12,845 bases of DNA, from NCBI GenBank assembly GCA_964424455.1, contig CAYRJA010000095.1:1-12845 (forward strand), written 5' to 3'. This document shows positions 1 through 6,873 of the stretch, piece after piece; within the stretch, counting starts at the first letter, position 1, and each line of letters opens with the position of its first letter. The translations under genes were made by a program, and so were the position numbers. Under the pieces are notes generated by a model. The model was not told the DNA's origin, searched no databases, and saw only the letters and a program-made list of their open reading frames with translations. The DNA is from CAYRJA01 sp964424455 (lineage in GTDB: Bacteria > Bacteroidota > Bacteroidia > Chitinophagales > UBA10324).

Positions 1-77
1 ATGGAGCCGACATAATCAATATTGGCTTCTGTAACAGTTACACGGTGAATCTTCGATTTAACAACTTCTATATTCAT
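1..77 (-). CDS. panD: Aspartate 1-decarboxylase, N-terminal fragment (cut by window edge)
   Basis: Only the first 25 codons are visible; the gene continues off the left edge. The enzyme decarboxylates L-aspartate to beta-alanine for pantothenate and CoA synthesis in the cytoplasm. The visible peptide starts MNIEVVKSKIHRVTVTEAN and ends in Tyr-Val-Gly-Ser. Gly24-Ser25 falls exactly where the family proenzyme cleaves itself to form the pyruvoyl cofactor, and Lys9 and the HRVxVT segment fit the family N-terminus. The ATG at 77 is the only plausible start. The gene lies in the same direction as the acyl-CoA reductase upstream, with about 50 bases between them, so co-transcription is possible. The call rests on a short but characteristic stretch. 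Confidence 0.85.
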   Translation of the reverse strand, partial: MNIEVVKSKIHRVTVTEANIDYVGS

Positions 78-126
78 AGGGCGGCAAAAGTAAAATAATT
101 CAAGAGAATTTAATGGCTGTGAATTC

Positions 127-1161
127 TTAACAAACTAAATCAGCTTTCTGTGACAAGATAAAGCGTACAGTATCTGTATTATCCGCATAATCCCATAGTT
201 CCGGCTCCTGAGATTTTCCGAACGGAACATAATTTTCTCCAACTATGCACTGAATATCATTTTGTGCTGAAGCAATTTTATTTTGCAAATCCTCCTTTGA
301 AGAATATTTCTCATAATAAAGAGTCGCCACAGGAGAACTGACTGGAGTATTCTCCTGAAGAATTAAAAAATCATTTGTAAGAAAAGGGGTTTTGTTCATC
401 AGCAGCAGCGTACGGTTATAGTCATAGTTGTTCTTGTATTTGTTGTGATAAACTACATCGCCAAACCCGCAGATACCGCTAAAGAAATCATCGAATGAAT
501 AACCCTCAGGAACAAAGAGTTTGGAAACATTTCTGCATCCTAAACCGAAGTACCTGAAAATATCGGTACCGAGATTCAGTAAATCTCCTTTTGTTTCATT
601 GCCTGATAGAACGGCAACAGAACCTCTGTTACGTCGGAGGATTTTAGGAAAACGATTGAAATAGTATTCAAAATAGCGGGAAGTATTGTTGCTGCCTGTA
701 GCAATTATAGCATTGACATGGTTCAGCCGGTCTGTAATTTCTATTTTGTTTACTAATTCCGGATTTATCTTTAATAACTCTTTCATCAGAAACGGAAGGA
801 GAATATTATCCTTAGAAGAAAGTTTTATCAACGCTTTGTTTCCTGTTACAATTACTGATAACAAATCATGCAAACCCACTAACGGAATATTTCCAGCCAT
901 AATAATACCCACTTTCATAGGAGAAGCGCCGTGTTTAAGTTCATATTCCAACAGCCATCTCTCTAATTTTTCCTTCTTCAAAAACGAGTGAACGGCTGAT
1001 TGCAACGCATATTCCACATTTACCGGAGTAAACCATTTGTTCTGCTGATAGGCTGCATTAACTGAATCCTGAAGTTCAGAATTTTGAGTTTGCAGTTGTT
1101 GCTGAATGGAATCTCCCAGTTTGCTTAATGATTCAATTATTTCTTTATTTACTGACAGCAT
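127..1161 (-). CDS. LuxC-family acyl-CoA reductase
   Basis: The 344-residue protein resembles the LuxC-type acyl-CoA reductases that are common in Bacteroidota; the family reduces an activated fatty acyl group to the aldehyde with NAD(P)H, through a cysteine thioester. Visible support: a nucleotide-binding-like segment with NIPLVGLHD and a following VTGNKALIKLSSKDN (about 91-119), an AIIATGSNNTSRYFEYYF block (151-168), a RNRGSVAVLSGNE block (178-189) and GLGCRNVSKLFVPEGY (206-221), where Cys209 is the expected catalytic nucleophile. The N-terminal 60 residues look helical and are rich in Gln and Ser. The ATG at 1161 lies about 50 bases below a TAAATTTG promoter-like box. The ferredoxin gene is divergent and 127 bases away; this pairing recurs in the phylum and suggests linked expression, but the substrate cannot be read from sequence. 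Function at family level is firm; the physiological role is unknown. Confidence 0.85.
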   Translation of the reverse strand: MLSVNKEIIESLSKLGDSIQQQLQTQNSELQDSVNAAYQQNKWFTPVNVEYALQSAVHSFLKKEKLERWLLEYELKHGASPMKVGIIMAGNIPLVGLHDLLSVIVTGNKALIKLSSKDNILLPFLMKELLKINPELVNKIEITDRLNHVNAIIATGSNNTSRYFEYYFNRFPKILRRNRGSVAVLSGNETKGDLLNLGTDIFRYFGLGCRNVSKLFVPEGYSFDDFFSGICGFGDVVYHNKYKNNYDYNRTLLLMNKTPFLTNDFLILQENTPVSSPVATLYYEKYSSKEDLQNKIASAQNDIQCIVGENYVPFGKSQEPELWDYADNTDTVRFILSQKADLVC

Positions 1162-1208
1162 AAATAATTTTTCATTCTGATTTTATTTATTGTAAAATCC
1201 TCCTTTAA

Positions 1209-1239
1209 TTTGCTGCACAAATTTACTATCAAAAGTTTG
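1209..1239 (+). promoter_or_regulatory. Candidate ferredoxin promoter (TTTG-N19-AAAGTTTG)
   Basis: TTTG at 1209-1212 is followed after 19 bases by AAAGTTTG at 1232-1239, one base off the Bacteroidota TAnnTTTG consensus and with the spacing expected for its -33 TTG. The start codon is 50 bases downstream. The site overlaps the opposite-strand TAAATTTG box at 1218-1225, so the two divergent promoters may compete. Confidence 0.4.
1218..1225 (-). promoter_or_regulatory. Candidate -7 box of the acyl-CoA reductase promoter
   Basis: The minus strand reads TAAATTTG here, an exact match to the Bacteroidota TAnnTTTG -7 element. It would place the transcription start about 50 bases before the ATG at 1161. 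I see no TTG at the usual 17-23 base spacing upstream (the nearest good one is 28 bases away), so the call is tentative. Confidence 0.35.
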
Positions 1240-1288
1240 AGAGAATGAAAATTCAAACTCGCAAACTTTCAAAACAAAAACTGGTAAA

Positions 1289-1639
1289 ATGGCAATCATA
1301 ATTACAGAAGAGTGTATCAACTGCGGCGCTTGTGAGCCGGAATGTCCGAACAATGCAATTTACGAAGGCGGTGCCGAATGGGCGATGGCTGACGGTACTG
1401 CAGTAAAAGGCGCTTACACATTGGATAATGGCACAGCAACAGATGCTGATGAGCGTCATGCCCCGGTTTCCAACGATATTTATTATATCGTTCCGGATAA
1501 GTGTACTGAATGTACCGGCTTCCATGAGGAACCCCAATGCGCAGCCGTTTGCCCTGTTGATTGTTGTGTTCCTGATCCTGCCCATGTGGAAACTAAGGAA
1601 GCACTTCTGGCAAGAAAAGTTAAGTTACACGGATCCTGA
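1289..1639 (+). CDS. 2[4Fe-4S] dicluster ferredoxin
   Basis: A 116-residue soluble electron carrier. The first cluster motif is C9-x2-C12-x2-C15-x3-C19-P near the N-terminus. The second is C72-x2-C75-x8-C84-x3-C88-P, in which the long spacer between the second and third cysteines is typical of the Allochromatium-like branch of bacterial ferredoxins. As in that family, the last Cys of one motif is expected to ligate the other cluster. An acidic linker of about 50 residues separates the motifs, and Cys92/Cys93 add a vicinal pair of unknown role. The short basic tail ends in KVKLHGS. The ATG at 1289 puts Cys9 in the normal place and no upstream start fits. It is transcribed alone and followed by a hairpin terminator. 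Redox partners are not identifiable here; the divergent acyl-CoA reductase is only a contextual candidate. Confidence 0.95.
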   Translation: MAIIITEECINCGACEPECPNNAIYEGGAEWAMADGTAVKGAYTLDNGTATDADERHAPVSNDIYYIVPDKCTECTGFHEEPQCAAVCPVDCCVPDPAHVETKEALLARKVKLHGS

Positions 1640-1668
1640 TTAAGAGGTATTAACTAAAATTATTTATT

Positions 1669-1708
1669 CAGCAACCATCTGTTAGTACGGATGGTTGTTG
1701 TATTTTTG
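1669..1708 (+). terminator. Rho-independent terminator after the ferredoxin gene
   Basis: An 11-pair stem (1669-1679 with 1690-1700, one G-U pair) encloses a 10-base loop and is followed by TATTTTT. It begins 29 bases after the ferredoxin stop codon, so it most likely ends that transcript. Confidence 0.8.
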
Positions 1709-1915
1709 AATGATTAAACACATAATATCGCTCTTTATAATCTATTCGTTAATTTATTGATTATCAATTTTATATTTATCTAATTGTAAAGCTGCTTTTA
1801 CTACATTCTGAAAATAAACAACTCTTTTGTTCAATTAAATAATACCTATATATATGTAACTATTTGGGTTTGGCTATGTAATGGTGTTTGGTTAGATAAA
1901 AACAACCGACATCAA

Positions 1916-2092
1916 ATGTTCTACTTCTCCTATCTTGAATGTGATTCAACAATTGAAAACACATTTGCAGTTTCGCTACAACCCTATAAGGTTTTCCGTG
2001 TGGAAGGCAATGATACAGAAGAATTCAGCTATGGCTTGAATTACACCGCCAACATGGATTTTGAGTTGTATAAATTAATCATGAGTAATTAA
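1916..2092 (+). CDS. Unrecognised small ORF, possibly a gene remnant
   Basis: A 58-codon frame starting ATG TTC TAC. I do not recognise the product. Its composition (YFSYLECDST early, FRVEGNDTEEFSYGLNYT later, no low-complexity bias) looks more like a folded protein fragment than random sequence. The same frame stays open upstream back to 1790 without another ATG, encoding a Trp-rich piece (TIWVWLCNGVWLDKNN) that also looks protein-like, so this could be the tail of a decayed or start-less gene. No ribosome-binding or promoter signal is evident. The stop codon lies inside an inverted repeat (2081-2114). Codon use alone does not prove coding. Confidence 0.3.
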   Translation: MFYFSYLECDSTIENTFAVSLQPYKVFRVEGNDTEEFSYGLNYTANMDFELYKLIMSN

Positions 2093-2114
2093 TCACTGCG
2101 TTGTGATTACTCAT
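2081..2114. repeat. Inverted repeat over the stop codon of the small ORF
   Basis: ATGAGT-AATT-AATCAC (2081-2096) can pair with GTGATTACTCAT (2103-2114): 12 pairs, a 4-base bulge and a 6-base loop. There is no T-run afterwards, so it is not a classical terminator, but it could end or stabilise the upstream transcript. Confidence 0.45.
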
Positions 2115-2279
2115 AAGACCCATATCACTTTTGCTGAACGTCGTGAGCGGTATTTGCGTTCGCGGAACAACTGCCGGATATCTTCTTTTACCGCATTAGG
2201 GAAAACCACAGTTCTCATCTTTATCTTGTTATTAGTTATTATCGTGGGATTGATTATTTCTCACAATGCGTTTGTTTAA
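2103..2279 (+). CDS. Candidate small tail-anchored membrane protein (58 codons, GTG start)
   Basis: The frame opens with GTG at 2103 and encodes a basic, Arg-rich N-terminal part (AERRERYLRSRNNCR at about 11-25) followed by one strongly hydrophobic segment at about 36-52 (VLIFILLLVIIVGLII) and a short polar tail before the stop. This is the layout of a small single-span protein with a cytoplasmic basic head. I recognise no family. Against it: no ATG start, no obvious ribosome-binding signal and a location in a degenerate region. It lies 10 bases after the preceding weak ORF in another frame, so both might be pieces of one broken gene. Confidence 0.25.
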   Translation: MITHKTHITFAERRERYLRSRNNCRISSFTALGKTTVLIFILLLVIIVGLIISHNAFV

Positions 2280-2407
2280 CCGCAATACATTCCCCTGCTC
2301 CTGATTTCCACGGATTAAGCAGCTTTTCGTCAATACACCGGATAATAAAATAATTTTCCTGATTTATATCATGGTACAGAATTATTCTGAATCTGATTTT
2401 TGCTGTA

Positions 2408-2782
2408 ATGGAGCAGGAAATCAAAAACGAACCCATTAACGACACAAACAATCTTTACAACAAGAAGTATTTGTTTGCCGGAGTATTGTTGTGGAAAGAA
2501 CTGAATGGTAGAAAAATGCTGAACTACCGTTTTGAAAGACAGCGCAACTTATTCGGTCACATTGTTGATTTTTATTGTTACGATTTAAAATTGGTTATTC
2601 TGATTTCAAAAAGTCCGGATACAATCTCACTTAAAGAGCAGCAACTGAAATCATTACTTGAAGAAAAACAACTGAAGGTGATTCAGTTTGACTATAATCA
2701 AGTTATTGATGATTTACCTGCGGTGCTAAAAACTATCAGCGCCGGTATTCTGAATTACAAAAGAGAAAAAAGAATCTTTTAG
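2408..2782 (+). CDS. DUF559-like (Vsr-fold) protein with degenerate active site
   Basis: The 124-residue product follows the DUF559 pattern from the Vsr/PD-(D/E)xK endonuclease-like fold: an LLWKEL helix (27-32), NYRFERQ (39-45), GHIVDFYC (50-57), KLVI (61-64) and a C-terminal VIQFDYNQVIDDLPAVLKTI (91-110) matching the usual strand-helix end. Asp54 of the VDFYC motif is kept. The segment that in the family normally reads KLVIELDG followed by a His is here KLVILISKSPD, so the acidic pair is replaced by Leu65 and Ser67 and the His by Asp71. This suggests the nuclease chemistry is lost while the fold is kept. The first 20 residues (Asn/Asp rich) look like a linker. DUF559 proteins are often found near repeats or mobile DNA; a repeat cluster begins about 80 bases downstream. 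Family call is fairly sure; function is unknown. Confidence 0.75.
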   Translation: MEQEIKNEPINDTNNLYNKKYLFAGVLLWKELNGRKMLNYRFERQRNLFGHIVDFYCYDLKLVILISKSPDTISLKEQQLKSLLEEKQLKVIQFDYNQVIDDLPAVLKTISAGILNYKREKRIF

Positions 2783-2862
2783 CGCTTTTCTATACTTGAT
2801 GTGCCGCTGCGTACCATAGAGAATGAGTACAGGATTCGGCAGAGTTACTATAGCAACAGACG

Positions 2863-3065
2863 GATTCTTTACTCTGCTCATTCGCTCTGTTCATGCTGAC
2901 GAAGCAAGATCCGCCTGTTGTTCAGTCATTCCGACGAAGGAGGGATCCGCACATTTATCTTGTCATTCCGACGAAGGAGGAATCCGCCCACTCAATAAAC
3001 GGATTCTTCGCTGCACTCAGAATGACAGAAACCATGAAGGGATTCTTCGCTTCGCTCGCGATGAC
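2863..3065. repeat. REP-like palindromic repeat cluster 1 (nested arms)
   Basis: Two left arms beginning GTCATTCCGACGAAGGAGG lie at 2925-2950 and 2962-2987, and two right arms of the GGATTCTTCGCT...GATGAC type lie at 3001-3026 and 3040-3065. The inner pair (2962 with 3001) folds through outer GTCATTC/GAATGAC and inner GAATCC/GGATTC stems; the outer pair (2925 with 3040) can enclose it. Degenerate arm fragments extend left to about 2863 (GGATTCTTTACTC and GACGAAGCAAGATCCGC). The cluster lies between the DUF559-like gene and the response regulator, both on the plus strand. Confidence 0.9.
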
Positions 3066-3155
3066 ATAGAAAAGCGACGAAGAAAGTATAAACTATAATA
3101 GCAGAGCGAATATAGGTTCATCCTTTTATATTTACCTCCCGAAAAACAGTAATTT

Positions 3156-4214
3156 ATGAAAACTATTTTGCTGATTGAGGACAACAAGGACCTTCGTGAA
3201 AACATTACAGAGATACTTGACCTCGCAGGATACAAGGTTATCACAGCGCACAATGGAAAAGTGGGAGTGGAAAAAGCGCAGTCAGAAAACCCGGATTTAA
3301 TTGTGTGCGATGTGATGATGCCGGTGCTGGATGGTTTCAGCGCTCTGCGTATTCTCAGCAATAACTCTGTTACAGCAGGAATTCCTTTTATTTTTCTGAC
3401 GGCAAAAGCAGAGAAGAGTGATTTCAGGAAAGGGATGAGTCTCGGCGCTGATGACTATATCACCAAGCCGTTTGACGATAACGATTTGCTGAGCGCTATT
3501 GAACTACGACTGAAGAAACATAAAATCTCATCTGATACCGAAGACAAACGGATAGATATCAATGCCTTCTTTTCTGAAACGAATGATATTCCTGAGCTGA
3601 AGAAAATAGCAGGAGAGGGAGAGAGCAAAACCTTTAAGAAAAAGGAAGTGATTTTTTCGGAAGGCAATCATGTGAACGGTCTGTGCTACATAAGCAAAGG
3701 CAAGGTTAAAACCTACAAGACGAATGACGACGGAAAAGAATTTATCACAGGTGTTCATAAGGAAGGAGATTTTCTGGGTTATGTTGCCTTGCTTGAAAAT
3801 ACGAACTATACCGAATCAGCGGAAGCATTGGAAGATACTATCATATTGATTGTGTCCCGCACTGATTTCTTAAATCTGCTTTTCGGCAATCAGCAGGTAT
3901 CTCAGAAATTTATCAGAATGCTTTCCAATAACATTAAAGAGAAAGAAGAACGGCTGTTGGCGCTCGCTTATAATTCAGTCCGGCAGCGGGTAGCGGAAGC
4001 GCTGTTACAGTTGCAGAAAAAATATCAGGATAAAAGTTCTGCCAGTTTCTCCATCGCCTTCACACGCGAAGATCTGGCAAACATGGTAGGCACTGCTACC
4101 GAATCACTCATCCGCACATTGTCTGATTTCAAAGATGAAGGGGTTGTAGAAATTAAGGGAGGAACTATTACAATTAAAGATCAAAGCAAGTTGCAGCGGA
4201 TTATTCAGTACTGA
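3156..4214 (+). CDS. Response regulator with CRP/FNR-type DNA-binding output
   Basis: A 352-residue cytoplasmic transcription factor in three parts. Residues 1-122 are a receiver domain with the acidic pair Glu8/Asp9, phosphoacceptor Asp52 (CDVMMPVLDG), Thr82 and Lys104 (KPF), all intact, so it should accept phosphate from a histidine kinase. After a linker (123-145), residues about 146-265 form a cyclic-nucleotide-binding-like beta-roll (KEVIFSEGNHVNGLCYISKG, then EGDFLGYVALL). I do not see the canonical cAMP-contacting RS pair, so the effector may be none. Residues about 266-342 form a CRP-type winged helix-turn-helix with FTREDLANMVGTATESLIRT as recognition region. This REC-cNMP-HTH_Crp fusion is common in Bacteroidota, usually beside a sensor kinase; no kinase is present here. 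The ATG at 3156 directly starts the first receiver strand (KTILLIEDN). It ends eight bases from the convergent HsdR-N gene. Target genes are unknown. Confidence 0.92.
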   Translation: MKTILLIEDNKDLRENITEILDLAGYKVITAHNGKVGVEKAQSENPDLIVCDVMMPVLDGFSALRILSNNSVTAGIPFIFLTAKAEKSDFRKGMSLGADDYITKPFDDNDLLSAIELRLKKHKISSDTEDKRIDINAFFSETNDIPELKKIAGEGESKTFKKKEVIFSEGNHVNGLCYISKGKVKTYKTNDDGKEFITGVHKEGDFLGYVALLENTNYTESAEALEDTIILIVSRTDFLNLLFGNQQVSQKFIRMLSNNIKEKEERLLALAYNSVRQRVAEALLQLQKKYQDKSSASFSIAFTREDLANMVGTATESLIRTLSDFKDEGVVEIKGGTITIKDQSKLQRIIQY

Positions 4215-4222
4215 GTACGGTA

Positions 4223-4672
4223 CTATTTCATATCCGGAAAACTGTCTGAAAACCGGAATGAACTATCCTGCAGGTTTACTTCGCAACAATAAGACTCGTT
4301 GCCGTTCGTAACCAATAAATATTTCACACGCAGTTTCAGATTATACCGCGATGCCTGATCAAAAACAGATTGGGAAATTTTTACACCGGGCGCTTTACAT
4401 TCTATAATCATTTGCGGAACACTTTCTTTATTGTAAACCACTATATCTGTCCGCTTGGTCATGCCGTGAAGCGATAGAGTTTTTTCAACTGATAATAATG
4501 CACGGGAAATCTTTTCATTTTCAATCAGGTAATGTATCATATTCTGCCGCACCCATTCTTCGGGAGTAAGTGTTACAAATTTCTTCCGTACCACATCAAA
4601 AATAAGTTCTTTCCCATCCTGCCTTTTCATGCGGAAAGGATAATTGTCAAATTGAAAAAGAAGATGTTTCAC
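4223..4672 (-). CDS. Stand-alone HsdR N-terminal-domain nuclease-like protein
   Basis: The 149-residue product matches the small Bacteroidota proteins that consist only of the type I restriction enzyme HsdR N-terminal (PD-(D/E)xK) domain. Visible: KELIFDVVRKKFVTLTPEEW (21-40), an upstream SVEK with Glu63, catalytic RTDIVVYN with Asp76, the IIECKAP triad end with Glu91 and Lys93, and QASRYNLKL (106-114) with the motif Gln typical of this branch. All core nuclease residues are present. The frame begins with GTG at 4672, not ATG: no in-frame ATG lies between the upstream stop and Met15, and starting at GTG restores the MKHLLFQFDNYPFR N-terminus expected from relatives. No HsdM or HsdS gene is nearby, so a role in restriction is not supported; the family probably acts in DNA metabolism, but its substrate is not established. 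It converges on the regulator gene with an eight-base gap. Confidence 0.85.
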   Translation of the reverse strand: MKHLLFQFDNYPFRMKRQDGKELIFDVVRKKFVTLTPEEWVRQNMIHYLIENEKISRALLSVEKTLSLHGMTKRTDIVVYNKESVPQMIIECKAPGVKISQSVFDQASRYNLKLRVKYLLVTNGNESYCCEVNLQDSSFRFSDSFPDMK

Positions 4673-4740
4673 AGGGCTAAAATAAGACGATTGCGTTTTG
4701 TGAGTATCCTGAATTCATAATCTGTCCCATCGTTGTCCCC

Positions 4741-4842
4741 GTCATTCCGACGAAGGAAGCATTCGCTTGTTCGTTCTGTCATTCCGACGAAGGAGGAATC
4801 TGCTCATTCAATAAGAGGATTCTTCGCTGCGCTCAGGATGAC
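4741..4842. repeat. REP-like palindromic repeat cluster 2
   Basis: Two left arms beginning GTCATTCCGACGAAGGA at 4741-4766 (diverged to AGCATTCGC at its end) and 4778-4803, and one right arm GGATTCTTCGCTGCGCTC...GATGAC at 4817-4842. The second left arm and the right arm form an imperfect hairpin with outer GTCATTC/GGATGAC and inner GAATC/GATTC stems. It occupies the 235-base gap between the TMTC-like gene's stop and the GTG of the HsdR-N gene, both on the minus strand. Confidence 0.9.
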
Positions 4843-4907
4843 AGCGTTGAATGAAGAGGTGTTACAGCCGCAAAGTCCTCTGCGAGAGACTATGCGGGGA
4901 CAAAAAA

Positions 4908-6854
4908 TTACCGGGTAGAAAGTGTAATTTCTTTCAACGCCTCTTTCACATCGTTCCGGTTAGGATTAATAGTGAGTGCCTTTTGGAAGTAATATTTTGC
5001 AGAATCTGTTTTGCCCATATTCTTATAAAAGAACCCTGCATTGGCATTTCCGTTTTCAGAGTGGCTGTTCTGCTCCAGCAACCTGCGGTTGTAAACAATA
5101 GCGCTGTCATTCATTTTCATTCTTGAAAAAGTAACAGACAGGTTTTCCCATGCTGTCAGGTTGTTGCTGTCAAGACGGATAGATTTTTTATAGTAGCTAA
5201 TAGCTGAATCGTTTTTATTCAGTAAACTGTAACAGAAGGCCATTCCGAAAAACGCCTGCGAGGAAGATGAATCTATTTCTGTTGCTCTGATAAAGTAGGG
5301 TAGAGCTTCTGCAGGTTTATTGAAACTGGCAGATAGAATTTCACCCACACGCATCTGACCTTCAAAACTTTTGTCATACATCTTGTTGGCTTTTTCATAT
5401 TCTTCCAGCGCCTTCTCTATCATCCATCGCTTATCCGGCGAAGCGCCGGCTGCCTGATAATCTAACTGAAGCTGCATGGCATACGCATGATGAGCCAGAA
5501 AAGACTTGTCAAGAAATTTAATATCGTTAGCATACAGTGTCAGGTTGTCTTTATAGTCGCTGTTGCGGGAGATGATTATTGTAGAATAGAATATCAGTAT
5601 AACTGTAACAGGCGCTGCCAATGAAAGTTTCAGTTTCGGAGTTGATTTTTGTATATCTGTGCCGCTCGCTTTCAGCAGGATATAAGCAACAGCCAGACAA
5701 AAACCGAGAGAGGCAAAATAAGCAATCCGCTCGCCTACAATACCGGGAACAGCGCCGGCTATGTTACTGAATGGAGTTATGCTGGTCAGATAAAGAAGAA
5801 TAGACAATGAAAGAATTCTGTACTTCTTCCATCCATAAATTACAAAAACAAATAATCCCGCATAGATAAAAAACGACAACAGCGGCAACGGCATCCAGGG
5901 TTTTTCCAATGGAATAGTATTGTAACCATAAAACCACCCCAACGGATAAGGATACACTAACTTATGCAGATAAAACCAAAGAGAACGGAGCGCCACGCCG
6001 ACAATCAATGCTATATTTTTGGAATCTGAAATAGGATTTTCAAGAAACTGTACTTTGCGTGATGCTTCATCTGAAACATGCTGTACAATAATAAATTTCT
6101 CTGAAATCCACAGAAGAAAAAGAATGACAATGGCTGTTACAGTAGTTGCAGCTATCCGTTTCCACCTTTTAGCTGAAGGTTGTTCATACCACAGCAGCAG
6201 CGGCAACCAAAACATTAAAACCACACTGGATGCTTTTGAATAAACAGCAAAAGGAATCAGCAGCAAAGCCAAAATGAAATACATCCTTTTACCTTCTCTG
6301 TACCATCGGATATAAAGAAACAGAATAAGGCAACTGAAAAAGAAGCTCATCAGTTCATCCATATTTTTTAAACCGGCTACCACTTCCGAATGAATCGGAT
6401 GAGCGCTGAAAAGAAGCGTAGCTGTAAGCGGTAAAAGCAGATTGACAGATGAAAACAGGTAGCTGAGAAAAATAAAAAGAAAGCTGCAACTCAGCGCATA
6501 CACCACTGCCTGTATAAAATGGCTGACATGAGGATTGGCTCCGAAAAATTCACTTTGAACAGCGTAAATGATTTTCGGCACCGGTCTGTAATCCGATCCT
6601 TTGTCCTTTACCATCATATAAGGAGATGTGATAATTTCAGGAATCGCTTTAATGCCTTGCCGCACTAATTCGTTTTGCCCTGTTACAAATACATCATCAT
6701 TGGTGTAGCCGTTAGGTATGGTGTTGGCATACAGCAGAAAGGAAAATAAAAAAATAAACAGCGCTCCGTACCGCTTCCATTTCCGCAGAGCGACTATAGC
6801 TGTAACAGCTTTGCTGTTCTGCTCCCGTTTGCCGCTCTTAGTTTTTCTGTTCAT
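4908..6854 (-). CDS. TMTC-like GT-C membrane glycosyltransferase with C-terminal TPRs
   Basis: From the ATG at 6854 the protein has 648 residues. Residues about 30-430 contain roughly twelve hydrophobic spans. The first periplasmic loop holds Asp53-Asp54 (GYTNDDVF), the place of the catalytic acidic residues in GT-C enzymes. HPIHSEVVAGLKNMDEL (152-168), GERIAYFASLGFCL (374-387) and RNSDYKDNLTLY (430-441) correspond to signature blocks of the TMTC O-mannosyltransferase family. Residues about 475-648 are TPR helices (e.g. AEALPYFIRATEIDSSSSQA, DSAISYYKKSIRLDSNN, DSAKYYFQKALTINPN), about four to five units. The enzyme would sit in the inner membrane and transfer a lipid-linked sugar to a protein on the periplasmic side, with TPRs binding the acceptor. 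The frame stays open to an ATG at 6929, but those 25 codons translate a palindromic repeat, so I prefer 6854. Sugar and acceptor are unknown; the divergent giant surface protein is a speculative acceptor. Confidence 0.8.
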   Translation of the reverse strand: MNRKTKSGKREQNSKAVTAIVALRKWKRYGALFIFLFSFLLYANTIPNGYTNDDVFVTGQNELVRQGIKAIPEIITSPYMMVKDKGSDYRPVPKIIYAVQSEFFGANPHVSHFIQAVVYALSCSFLFIFLSYLFSSVNLLLPLTATLLFSAHPIHSEVVAGLKNMDELMSFFFSCLILFLYIRWYREGKRMYFILALLLIPFAVYSKASSVVLMFWLPLLLWYEQPSAKRWKRIAATTVTAIVILFLLWISEKFIIVQHVSDEASRKVQFLENPISDSKNIALIVGVALRSLWFYLHKLVYPYPLGWFYGYNTIPLEKPWMPLPLLSFFIYAGLFVFVIYGWKKYRILSLSILLYLTSITPFSNIAGAVPGIVGERIAYFASLGFCLAVAYILLKASGTDIQKSTPKLKLSLAAPVTVILIFYSTIIISRNSDYKDNLTLYANDIKFLDKSFLAHHAYAMQLQLDYQAAGASPDKRWMIEKALEEYEKANKMYDKSFEGQMRVGEILSASFNKPAEALPYFIRATEIDSSSSQAFFGMAFCYSLLNKNDSAISYYKKSIRLDSNNLTAWENLSVTFSRMKMNDSAIVYNRRLLEQNSHSENGNANAGFFYKNMGKTDSAKYYFQKALTINPNRNDVKEALKEITLSTR

Positions 6855-6873
6855 AGCTTTTGCAATATTAATA

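Larger units (their letters stand above)
1709..2407. other. AT-rich 700-base stretch without a confident gene
   Basis: Between the ferredoxin terminator and the DUF559-like gene the base composition drops, most strongly at 1710-1910. The only coding candidates are the two weak 58-codon frames listed separately (1916-2092 and 2103-2279). I see no tRNA, insertion-sequence ends or repeat arm here. At 2280-2407 nothing is recognisable apart from AT-rich upstream sequence of the next gene. Confidence 0.6.

Noticed and set aside
686..991. 101-codon plus-strand ORF
   Set aside because: It is antisense to the acyl-CoA reductase, whose conserved blocks run through this interval.
1253..1643. ORFs of 110 codons (minus) and 71 codons (plus) over the ferredoxin gene
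   Set aside because: They overlap a ferredoxin with both cluster motifs intact and have no features of their own.
2254..2451. 65-codon minus-strand ORF
   Set aside because: It overlaps the start of the DUF559-like gene on the opposite strand and has no recognisable motif; weak evidence only.
2925..3065. CRISPR array
   Set aside because: The repeated units are inverted arms that differ in sequence and spacing, only two per orientation, with no regular unique spacers and no cas gene.
2823..3098. 91-codon plus-strand ORF
   Set aside because: It is a translation of repeat cluster 1; the residues mirror the palindromic arms and no gene-like domain is present.
4207..4224. AGTAC...GTACT inverted repeat between the convergent genes as a bidirectional terminator
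   Set aside because: Only five pairs, overlapping both stop codons, with no T-run on either side.
4223..4672. Type I restriction-modification system
   Set aside because: Only an HsdR N-terminal-type domain is present; there is no helicase part, HsdM or HsdS in the window.
4733..5126. Two plus-strand ORFs of 61 and 91 codons
   Set aside because: The first translates repeat cluster 2, the second lies opposite the TPR-coding end of the TMTC-like gene.
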